From: JBJXHN01 sp046233135 | Lineage (GTDB): Bacteria > Pseudomonadota > Alphaproteobacteria > Rhodospirillales > Rhodospirillaceae | NCBI GenBank assembly: GCA_046233135.1 | Contig: JBJXHN010000004.1 | Location: 372,001-436,000, forward strand | Length of the DNA: 64,000 nucleotides | Reading direction: 5' to 3' | Position numbers and translations under genes: made by a program | Shown: in pieces, positions 42,632 through 50,383 of the stretch | How positions within the stretch are numbered: the stretch's first letter is position 1 | Layout: the number at the start of each line of letters is the position of its first letter | Notes under the pieces: model-generated | What the model saw: only the letters and a program-made list of their open reading frames with translations | The model's database searches: none | What the model was told of the DNA's origin: nothing

Positions 42632-43906
42632 TCAGGAGCGGGCAGCGGCGGGAAAGGGGGGGGCGGGAAAGGGGTCGATCATGCCGCTCGGGCAGGTGAT
42701 CCCGGGGGTGGTGTGGGGGTCGAGCATTTGGGCGGTCAGGCCGCGCACGGTTTCCAGCCCGTCGAGCAGGCCGCAGACCCGGGCCTGGCTGGGGCGCGGC
42801 CGGTCGGGCAGGTGGTCGAGCATGGCGGCCATGGCCCCGGCGTCGGCCATGCGGTCGGGGTGGAGCATGGCGGCCAGCCCCAGGTCCTGTGCCCGGGTGG
42901 CGCGCAGCAGCTGTTCCCGCCGGGGTTCCACCCGGGGAATGATCACGGCCGGCTTGTCCAGGGACAGAATCTCGCAGAAGGTATTGTAGCCGCCCATGGC
43001 GACCACGCCGGAGGCCCGCTCCATCAGGTTTTCCAGGTGGGCTTCGAAGATCGTCGCTTCGACCATGGTCAGGGCGTCGATGCGCTTCTGGAAGCTTTCC
43101 TTGGCCTCGCTGCGCATGAAGGGGCCGAAGACCACAAGGGCCGGCAGGCGTGGCCGGCTGGTTTCATAGGCCCGCAGTACCCAGTCCACCACCTCTTCCC
43201 CGTCGCCGCCGCCGCCGGGGGTGACCAGCAGGAACGGCGCACCGCCGAAGGGGCCTTCGGGCAGGTCGACGCTTTCGCTGGCCGTACCGCGCAGATAGCC
43301 GGTGAAGCGGGTCTTGGCGTGCAGGGAGTCGGGGACGTCCAGTCCGTCGAAGGGATTGTAGACCTGGGGCAGGCCATAGACCCAGATGGCGTCGTACAGG
43401 TCCTCCATGGCCGGGATGGCGTTCTTGCGCTCCCACTCCGTGGACAGCAGGGCCGGGTCGTCCATGATGTCGCGCAGGCCGAGCACACAGGGGGTGCCCA
43501 TGGCCTTGAGCATCTGCAAGGTGCTTTCCACCTCGCCGCGCAGGCCCAGAGGTTCCTTGTCCACCAGGAACAGGTCGGGATCGAAGGCCTCGGCCGTATG
43601 GCGGATGATGGATCCGCGCAGGTCCAGCGTCTGCTCCACGTCCATATGCAGGGACAAGGAGGTGTATTCGCCGTTGCGCAGCTTGATCACGCCGGGCACG
43701 CGCACGAAATCCACACGGGTCCGGAAGTCGAAACTGCCGATGATCGGCGAGCCGGAAATGATGAGGACCGACAGGTCCTTGCGATCGGCGACAAGGTCGT
43801 GGGCGATGCGCCGGCAGCGGCGCAGGTGGCCGAGGCCGAAACTGTCGTGGCTGTAGATCAGCACACGCTTATCGCTGCGTCGCCCCCGGTTTTGTGGGCC
43901 GGCCAT
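42632..43906 (-). CDS. Predicted glycosyltransferase (COG4671 type)
   Basis: A 424-residue protein with LIYSHDSFGLGHLRRCRRIA at the N-terminus and MERASGVVAMGGYNTFCEIL at the donor-site end, the COG4671 pattern. A central PFLLVTPGGGGDGEEVV loop is typical. First gene of the minus-strand glycan operon; promoter expected in 43907-44238. A basic QNRGRRSDKR lead precedes the fold; the ATG at 43906 is the only good start. Confidence 0.85.
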   Translation of the reverse strand: MAGPQNRGRRSDKRVLIYSHDSFGLGHLRRCRRIAHDLVADRKDLSVLIISGSPIIGSFDFRTRVDFVRVPGVIKLRNGEYTSLSLHMDVEQTLDLRGSIIRHTAEAFDPDLFLVDKEPLGLRGEVESTLQMLKAMGTPCVLGLRDIMDDPALLSTEWERKNAIPAMEDLYDAIWVYGLPQVYNPFDGLDVPDSLHAKTRFTGYLRGTASESVDLPEGPFGGAPFLLVTPGGGGDGEEVVDWVLRAYETSRPRLPALVVFGPFMRSEAKESFQKRIDALTMVEATIFEAHLENLMERASGVVAMGGYNTFCEILSLDKPAVIIPRVEPRREQLLRATRAQDLGLAAMLHPDRMADAGAMAAMLDHLPDRPRPSQARVCGLLDGLETVRGLTAQMLDPHTTPGITCPSGMIDPFPAPPFPAAARS

Positions 43907-44238
43907 CGCGTCTTTCCCAAACCTGTCGTCAGCGTTGACTGCAACATGTGCGACGCAGCAGGAAAAAGGTCAACAGTCTTCGCACCCCCACGGCCCCGTC
44001 GCCGGACCACCGTGCGCCATCGGCCACACCTTCGGCAACCCCCGGGACATCGCGGTACCGCCATGCGGCTTCCGGGAGACACGCGGGGGACAAGGCCGCA
44101 GGCACTCGCTTGCCGCCGGCCCGGGGAGACTCTATAGATCGGCTCCTCACGATCCCCGATCCGGTTTCCCCCGTCCGGCCCCCGTCAGGTTTCCCTGTCC
44201 CGCCTATGGCCCGGCGCCGCAGTAGTCCGAGGAGTCGC
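43907..44238. promoter_or_regulatory. Divergent promoter region of the two glycan operons
   Basis: 332 bases between divergent starts. It includes GTTGAC near 43934 and its inverse GTCAAC near 43968, a possible operator, and a TTGACT that could serve as a -35 for the rightward genes. No gene seen. Confidence 0.4.
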
Positions 44239-45501
44239 ATGCGTCCCGCGACCGACGTGCCCCCAAACCCCTTTGCCACGCTGATCCTGCCGCTGGTGGC
44301 GGTGCTGACCCCGCTGATCGCCATGGCCGGCAACAAGATGGTGGTCTATCCGGCCGCTCTTCTGGCCCTGGCGGCCGTCTGGCAGATCCTGTGCGGGCCG
44401 GCGCCCGGGGCGGCGGTTGCCGTCGCGACGGGATGGCGGGACCGGCCGGTGGCTCTGGTCCTGCTGCTGATGGCCCTGTGGGCGGTGATCAGCCTGCTGT
44501 GGTCGCCGGCGGGGGACAAGGGCGTGGTGGCGGCCTTGACCCTGCTGGGGACCACGGCCGGCGGAGCGGCGGCCTTTCATGCGGCCGGTGCGGGGCGGGG
44601 GAACCGCTGCCGGATGGCCGGGGGGCTGGGCCTCGGTCTGATTGCGGCGGCCCTGCTGTTCGCAGAGGAAACCCTGTCCGGCTTCGCCCTGGTGGGGCTG
44701 GTGGAGGGGCGGGCGATTCCGTCGTCCTATTTCAATGCCGGGATCACGGTGCTGGTGATGATGACCTGGCCGGCCCTGGCCGCCGCCGGTGCCCTGCCCG
44801 GGCGGCGTGGTCCTGTCGCCGCGGCGGGATTGGGATTGGTGGTCGCCCTGGTGGCCTTGCTGGGGGAAAGCGGCAGCAGCGTGCTGGCCCTGGCCGGCGG
44901 ACTGCTGCTGGCCGGGGCTACGGCGCTGGCGCCCCGTCTGGTGCCCCGTCTGGTGGGGACCGGCCTGGCGGTGATCATCCTGGCCATGCCCTGGGGCGTG
45001 GGGGCGGTGCTGGATCAGACGCCGGTGCCGCCGGTGGCGCAGTATGGCGGCAATTCGGCCCAGCATCGGCTGTATATCTGGGACTATACCGCCGGCAAGA
45101 TCGCCGAACGCCCCCTGCACGGCTATGGCATCGAGGCGGCGCGCACCCTGGACAAGACCCCCCATCCGCGCCTGTTCTTCATGAAGGGCCGGTGGTGGGA
45201 AAAGGAGGTGCCGCTGATGACCCTGCACCCCCACAACATGGCTTTGCAGATCTGGCTGGAGCTGGGGGTGGCCGGAGCTGTGCTGGCCGCGACAGCGGCG
45301 GCCCTGCTCGGCTGGCGGCTGGGGCGGGGGGACCTGCCCCGATCCTGGGCGGCCTGGGGCACGGCGATGGTGGGGGCCGCGGCGATATTCGGCTTCGTCG
45401 GCTACGGCATATGGCAGGGGTGGTTGTTGTGCGCTTTTGCGACTTCTGCGGCGCTGTTGCGCGGGGCGTTGGGCGCATTACTGGACCGCAACGATCCTTG
45501 A
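44239..45501 (+). CDS. O-antigen ligase/polymerase family membrane protein
   Basis: A 420-residue protein with about 10-12 membrane helices. The Wzy_C signature region is visible as GESGSSVLALAGGLLLAGAT, and a periplasmic loop ends with LHPHNMALQIWLELGVAGAV, the conserved HN..lqiwlElG motif of O-antigen ligases. It would join or polymerise lipid-linked glycan. The ATG at 44239 follows AGGAG by 4 bases; an ATG at 44206 is also possible. Confidence 0.82.
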   Translation: MRPATDVPPNPFATLILPLVAVLTPLIAMAGNKMVVYPAALLALAAVWQILCGPAPGAAVAVATGWRDRPVALVLLLMALWAVISLLWSPAGDKGVVAALTLLGTTAGGAAAFHAAGAGRGNRCRMAGGLGLGLIAAALLFAEETLSGFALVGLVEGRAIPSSYFNAGITVLVMMTWPALAAAGALPGRRGPVAAAGLGLVVALVALLGESGSSVLALAGGLLLAGATALAPRLVPRLVGTGLAVIILAMPWGVGAVLDQTPVPPVAQYGGNSAQHRLYIWDYTAGKIAERPLHGYGIEAARTLDKTPHPRLFFMKGRWWEKEVPLMTLHPHNMALQIWLELGVAGAVLAATAAALLGWRLGRGDLPRSWAAWGTAMVGAAAIFGFVGYGIWQGWLLCAFATSAALLRGALGALLDRNDP

Positions 45502-45564
45502 CCCCGCGGACCCGAGGCCGTAAGGGGATGCCCAGCGGTTCCGCCTTCTGAAAGCGCCTCGTTC

Positions 45565-46725
45565 GTGTCCGATTCTTTCGCCGTTCCGTCCCCGGCTTCC
45601 GACAGTGCCACGACGCCCGCATCCGCAGCGGATGCCGGGGCGATGGTGTGTGTCGTCGTGCCGGTGCTGAACGAGCGGGACAATCTGGCCGCCGTGGCCG
45701 CCGCCGTGGCCGAAGCCCTGGACCCGGTCGTCCCCTGGGAACTGGTGTTCGTCGATGACGACAGCCGCGACGGCAGTGCGGAGGTGCTGGCCGCCCTGAC
45801 CCGCCGGAACCCCCGGGTACGGTCCTTGCGCCGGGTCGGCCGGCGGGGGCTGTCGACGGCGGCCATCGAAGGCATGCTGGCCAGCAGTGCGCCGGTTCTG
45901 GCGGTGATGGACGGCGATTTGCAGCACGACGCCAGCCTTCTTGCCACCATGTACACGACACTGACGACCGCCCCCCTGGATATCGTCATCGCCAGCCGCT
46001 TCGCCCCGGGCGGCAGCGCCGGCGGATTGTCGTCGGAAGGGCGGGAGCGGCTGTCGCGCTGGGGCAATGCCCTGGCCCGCAAGGTCATGGGCGCGCCGCT
46101 GACCGACCCGCTGACCGGCTTTTTCATGCTGCGGCGGCCGCTGCTGGACTCGGTGGTGCACCGGCTGTCCGGGCGTGGCTTCAAGATTCTCGCCGATATT
46201 TTCGCCTCCGCCGACCGGGTGCCGCGCTGGGCCGAGGTGCCGCTGATCTTCCGCGAACGCACCGCCGGGGAAAGCAAGCTCGACGCCCGGGTGATGGTCG
46301 ACTTCGCCCTGCTGCTGGTCGAAAAGGCCGCACGGGACCGCCTGCCTCTGGGCTTTGTGGTCCAGCTGATGGAATGGCTGGGTCTCGCCGCCGGCTTTGC
46401 CCTGCTGCTGTGGCTGGGACATGCGGGGCTGGGCGCGCGGTTCTGGGCTGCGGCCTTCGGCTCGGGGATGCTCACCGTGGCCGTCCACCACCGCCTGCGC
46501 CTGGCCCTGACCCCCCGCCACCTGCGGCCCCGGGGGGCGGACGGGGCGAAGGCCTTCAGCCGGGTGCTCGGCTGGTGCATGCCCGGCCTGGCCATCGCCA
46601 TCGCTTTGGGAAGCATTGCCGAGGGCCAGGGACTGGACGGCGTCTGGGCGCGGCTGATCACGGTGATGGCCGCCGCCCCCTGGGTCCAGGCGGTCGGCGC
46701 GCAGATGTTGACGGCCCGGCGGTAG
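45565..46725 (+). CDS. GT2 glycosyltransferase with C-terminal membrane domain (DPM1/GtrA-like)
   Basis: A 386-residue enzyme. Residues ~27-240 are a family 2 transferase: VCVVVPVLNERDNLAAVAAA, VFVDDDSRDGSAEVL, VMDGDLQHDASLL (DxD-type) and SRFAPGGSAGG, as in polyprenol-phosphate mannose/glucose synthases. Residues ~260-380 hold about four helices like GtrA. It probably loads a sugar on a polyprenol phosphate for the GT39-like enzyme next door. The GTG at 45565 gives the longest frame; ATG 45643 at the domain edge is an alternative. Confidence 0.85.
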   Translation: MSDSFAVPSPASDSATTPASAADAGAMVCVVVPVLNERDNLAAVAAAVAEALDPVVPWELVFVDDDSRDGSAEVLAALTRRNPRVRSLRRVGRRGLSTAAIEGMLASSAPVLAVMDGDLQHDASLLATMYTTLTTAPLDIVIASRFAPGGSAGGLSSEGRERLSRWGNALARKVMGAPLTDPLTGFFMLRRPLLDSVVHRLSGRGFKILADIFASADRVPRWAEVPLIFRERTAGESKLDARVMVDFALLLVEKAARDRLPLGFVVQLMEWLGLAAGFALLLWLGHAGLGARFWAAAFGSGMLTVAVHHRLRLALTPRHLRPRGADGAKAFSRVLGWCMPGLAIAIALGSIAEGQGLDGVWARLITVMAAAPWVQAVGAQMLTARR

Positions 46726-46781
46726 AGCCCTTTCCCCACCGACGCCGAATCTTGCTACCTTGTCCGGAGAGTTGTTCCGCC

Positions 46782-48767
46782 ATGCTCGCGCCTACCCGCC
46801 TTGTCGGCCCCGTTCCCCGCGCTTTCGGTGACCCCTGGGAGGCCGCCCGGCTGGCGCTGTGGGTGACGGTGGTGGGGACGCTGGCGCGCCTGGTGATGGC
46901 CTGGGTGCTGCCCTACGGCACCGGCGAGGCCTATTACATCGCTTCGGCCCGCACGCTTCAATGGAGCTGGTTCGACCAGCCGCCGCTGTTCCTGTGGCTG
47001 GTCTGGGCCTGGAAGACGGTGACCGGATTCGAGGCGCCGTTCCTGGTGCGTCTGCCCTTTGTCGCTCTGTTCGTCGGCTCGACGGTATTGATGTGGACCC
47101 TCGCCCGGCTGCTGTTCGGGGCCTGGGCGGCGGGGATTGCGGTGCTGCTGCTGAACATCGCCCCGGTGTTCGGCCTATCGGTGGCCAGCTGGGTGCAGCC
47201 GGACGGACCGCTGATCCTGTTGTGGCTGGCGGTATCCCTGATGGCGGCCCGCTTGATGCTGGTGGAGCCCCGGCCGGATAACGCCGTCCTGTGGTGGGTG
47301 GGGATCGGCCTGCTGCTGGGGCTGGCGCTGCTGGCCAAGTACCATGCTCTGTTCCTGATCGCCGGCATCGGCCTGTTCGCCCTGACCACGCGCGGCCAGC
47401 GGTCCTGGGTGATCCATCCCGGTCCCTGGATCGCCATGGCTTTGGCCCTGCTGTGCTTCCTGCCGGTGGTGCTGTGGAACGCCGGCCACGACTGGGCGTC
47501 GTTCGCCTTCCAGGGCGGCCGGGCGGTGGAAGGCAGCGGCTTCCGCCCCGACTGGCTGCTGCGCTCGGTGCTGGGACAGGCGGTGTGGCTGGGGCCGTGG
47601 GTGATGGTGCCGCTGCTCTACGCCATCGTGCAGGCCTTCGGCCACGGCGCGCGCAAGGACCCGGAGGGCTGGTTCCTGCTGTGCCTGGCGGTGCTGCCGA
47701 TCATCGTCTTCACCGTGATCGCCTCGTGGGCGCCGGTGGGCTACCACTTCCATTGGCAGGCGCCGGGCTGGCTGATGACCCTGCCGCTGCTGGGGCGCGA
47801 GGCCGCCCGCTGGCTGGCGGAACGGCGGCGGGGCAGCTGGCTGTGGCTGCGGCTGTCCACGATGGGATCGGTGGTGATGATCGCCGGCCTGGGGCTGCTG
47901 GTGCTGACCGGCTGGGGCCGCTTCCTGGTGGGGCCGGAAACCCGGGACCCGACCCTGGAATTCTCCACCTGGGAGGATCTGGCCCCGGTGCTGGCATCGG
48001 AAGACCTGCTGACCGCCGGCAAGACCTTTGCCGCCGCGGTGCACTGGACGGAAGTGGGGCGTCTGGACGCGGCGGTGGGCACCCGGATGCCGGTCACCGT
48101 TCTCAGCGATGACCCGCGCAATCCGGCGTTCCTGTTCGATCCGCGCTCCCACGCCGGCTGGCAGGGCATCATTGCCGGCACGCCGGGGACCATGACCAAT
48201 CCGCTGGCGGTGATGGATCAGGCTTTCGATGAGGTTGAGACCATCGGTGCGGCGCGCATGCGCCGCTGGGGCAGCCCTGCGGAAACGGTGATGGTAACGC
48301 GCGGCATCGGCTACCGCCCTACCCACGACCTGCCCATGGACGGCAGCGAAGCGGAAAGCTACTTCACCTTCGACCGGCGCGACCTTCCCATGGCCTGGGG
48401 CGATCCGCGCCGCACCGATGACGGAACCAGCTACCGGGCCGCCCTGGGGCCGCGCCAGTATCTGGCGGTGATCGTTGATCCCCTGGTCAATCCCACCGAG
48501 GTGACGATGCGCCTGAGCGCCCCGCCGGGCGGCCCGGATCGGGAGATTGCGGTGATCCTTTACGGCCGCCGCATGAGCGGGGAGATGTGGAAGGAAAACC
48601 CGCCGCTGGTCACCCTGCCGGGGGACGGCCGCTGGGTGGATGTGCGCTTCCCGCTGCGCAAGGCGCCGACCGTGGGCCGCTGGTACCTGTCCCTGATCTT
48701 CGAAACCCAGGGGGTGACGGAGCCGGACGCGGAAGCCTTCCGCATCGACAGCTTGCAGGTGCGGTAG
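46782..48767 (+). CDS. GT39/PMT_2-type membrane glycosyltransferase
   Basis: A 661-residue protein. About 10-11 helices span residues ~25-385, followed by a ~275-residue soluble C-terminal part. The first periplasmic loop GTGEAYYIASARTLQWSWFD corresponds to the catalytic DEAYY..FDHPPL loop of ArnT/PMT-like enzymes, with the usual first Asp replaced by Gly and His by Gln (WFDQPPL). Such enzymes use polyprenyl-linked sugars on the periplasmic side; the upstream GT2 may supply the donor. ATG 46782 follows GGAG at some distance. Confidence 0.82.
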   Translation: MLAPTRLVGPVPRAFGDPWEAARLALWVTVVGTLARLVMAWVLPYGTGEAYYIASARTLQWSWFDQPPLFLWLVWAWKTVTGFEAPFLVRLPFVALFVGSTVLMWTLARLLFGAWAAGIAVLLLNIAPVFGLSVASWVQPDGPLILLWLAVSLMAARLMLVEPRPDNAVLWWVGIGLLLGLALLAKYHALFLIAGIGLFALTTRGQRSWVIHPGPWIAMALALLCFLPVVLWNAGHDWASFAFQGGRAVEGSGFRPDWLLRSVLGQAVWLGPWVMVPLLYAIVQAFGHGARKDPEGWFLLCLAVLPIIVFTVIASWAPVGYHFHWQAPGWLMTLPLLGREAARWLAERRRGSWLWLRLSTMGSVVMIAGLGLLVLTGWGRFLVGPETRDPTLEFSTWEDLAPVLASEDLLTAGKTFAAAVHWTEVGRLDAAVGTRMPVTVLSDDPRNPAFLFDPRSHAGWQGIIAGTPGTMTNPLAVMDQAFDEVETIGAARMRRWGSPAETVMVTRGIGYRPTHDLPMDGSEAESYFTFDRRDLPMAWGDPRRTDDGTSYRAALGPRQYLAVIVDPLVNPTEVTMRLSAPPGGPDREIAVILYGRRMSGEMWKENPPLVTLPGDGRWVDVRFPLRKAPTVGRWYLSLIFETQGVTEPDAEAFRIDSLQVR

Positions 48768-48780
48768 GAGTATCTGGCGG

Positions 48781-50181
48781 TCAGACCGGACGGACACGGT
48801 CCGCGGCCACCCCCGCGGTCGCTTCCACGGCCAGGGGGGGCACGATATCCACCGTATAGATCGCCGTTTCCCCCTGCCGGCCGCGCACCTTGACCGTGCC
48901 GACGGGGCGGGCGGCGTCCTGCAAATCGGCGGACTCCATGGTGGACTCGCTCATCAGGATGTAGGTGCCGTGGTCCTTGTTCAGCTGTTCCAGCCGGGCG
49001 GCCACGTTCACGTCGTCGCCATGGGCAGTGAAGATCAGCCGGTTGTGGCTGCCCACCGTGCCCAGGGTCATCAGCCCGGTGTTCAGGCCCGCCCGGGTCC
49101 GCACCCTGTGCCCCCCGTCGCCGAGCGGCAGATCCTTGACCGTGGCCACGATCTCCGCCGCCGCCGAGACCGCGCGGCGGGCGTGGGTCTCGCCGCTGTA
49201 AACCACCATCAGGGCATCGCCGATGAACTGCGCGATCAGCCCGCCGTGGCGGTCGATGATCTCCGACACCGCCGAGAAATAGGCGTTGAGGATTTGCAGC
49301 AGCTCCGCCGGGCTCACCCGCTCCGACAGGGTGGAGAAGCCTTCGATGTCGGTGAACATCACCGTGGCCATGCGCACTTCGGCGTCCCCCGGCCGGATCG
49401 CGGTGTCGGCCTCGGCCACCCGCTGGGCCACGTCGGCGGAGACGAAGCGCGACAGGTCCCGCGCCGCCGTGTTGTCCGCCACCGCCCGCTCCAGCATCCG
49501 CCGCGCCCGCATCAGCCCCAGGGCCAGCAGGACCGTCACCACCAGGATGGAGACGATCTTGTCCACCTCCGCCCCGATCAGCACGGTGTTGGAGGTCATG
49601 TAGGCCACATAGTCGTGGGTTACCCGGGGGCCGTGGATGCTGGGCACATCGCCGACCAGGGCATAGAGCAGCAGGCCGCCCCAGCCCAGCGCTGCCGTCA
49701 GCCCGGCCACCACCACATACATCGGTTCGAACCGCAGCGCGCGCAGGGCGATGAAGATGAACACGTACAGAAGGGTCGGGGCCTTCAGGTAGAAGGGCGC
49801 GGACTGGCCGTATTGCAGGTGAAAACTCCAGATCAGCCCCATCAGCAGGGCCATGTCGGCAACGATGGACAGCAGCACGAACCAGCGCGGCGGCAGCCGC
49901 CGGCTCACCCAGGCTAGCCGCCCGAGGATGAACACCGCATAGGTCCCCAGGGCGATCGGCACCGGCATGAAATCGGTGGACATCGATGTCTTGGGCGACA
50001 GGAAATAGAAGACGGCAAAGAAGATCAGGATCGCCAGCTGCGCCCAGGCGATCAGCGCTTCGGCCTGATGCTGCTGGTCGTGGATCGACCGGCGGATGCG
50101 GTCGGGCAGCCGGCCCGGGGTATCGGGGCCGAGGATGCGCCGGGCCAGGGTGCGCCAAAGGGGCTGGGGCTGGTGTGACAT
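48781..50181 (-). CDS. Membrane class III adenylate/guanylate cyclase
   Basis: A 466-residue protein. Residues ~50-255 contain about six helices (AQLAILIFFAVFYFLSPKTS, PIALGTYAVFILGRL, VVVAGLTAALGWGGLLLYAL, KIVSILVVTVLLALGLM). Residues ~290-455 are a class III cyclase: metal aspartates in ATVMFTDIEGFSTLSE and FIGDALMVVY, plus GDDVNVAARLE with the transition-state Asn and Arg. The usual purine-selecting Lys before the second Asp is Gln (AQFIGDA), so base preference is uncertain. ATG 50181 starts just before the soluble N-terminus. Divergent from a cyclic-nucleotide-binding ABC-like protein. Confidence 0.88.
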   Translation of the reverse strand: MSHQPQPLWRTLARRILGPDTPGRLPDRIRRSIHDQQHQAEALIAWAQLAILIFFAVFYFLSPKTSMSTDFMPVPIALGTYAVFILGRLAWVSRRLPPRWFVLLSIVADMALLMGLIWSFHLQYGQSAPFYLKAPTLLYVFIFIALRALRFEPMYVVVAGLTAALGWGGLLLYALVGDVPSIHGPRVTHDYVAYMTSNTVLIGAEVDKIVSILVVTVLLALGLMRARRMLERAVADNTAARDLSRFVSADVAQRVAEADTAIRPGDAEVRMATVMFTDIEGFSTLSERVSPAELLQILNAYFSAVSEIIDRHGGLIAQFIGDALMVVYSGETHARRAVSAAAEIVATVKDLPLGDGGHRVRTRAGLNTGLMTLGTVGSHNRLIFTAHGDDVNVAARLEQLNKDHGTYILMSESTMESADLQDAARPVGTVKVRGRQGETAIYTVDIVPPLAVEATAGVAADRVRPV

Positions 50182-50233
50182 CGCGGTCTGGCTCTTTCTT
50201 CTGTCGGTCCCAAGTGCCTGAGGCGCATGCCGG

Positions 50234-50269
50234 CCCGAGGTGCCGCCCGAGGTGCCGCCCGTGGTGCCG
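50234..50269. repeat. Three 12-bp tandem repeats upstream of the cyclase gene
   Basis: CCCGAGGTGCCG at 50234-50245 and 50246-50257, then CCCGTGGTGCCG at 50258-50269, in the 202-base gap between the divergent cyclase and ABC-like genes. Confidence 0.9.
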
Positions 50270-50383
50270 ACGGAGGGGTCCGCCGCCTTATATAGAGCGC
50301 CGGCCCTGCTATCGCGTCCCTCGCATGATACCGTTCCTTCGCCTATCATGACGACCGTCTCACCGCCGCCGACAGGATGTTTC

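Noticed and set aside
41546..44137. An 863-codon plus-strand frame through the glycosyltransferase operon
   Set aside because: Low-complexity Gly/Gln/His/Arg translation, no ribosome-binding site, and it lies opposite genes with recognisable domains.
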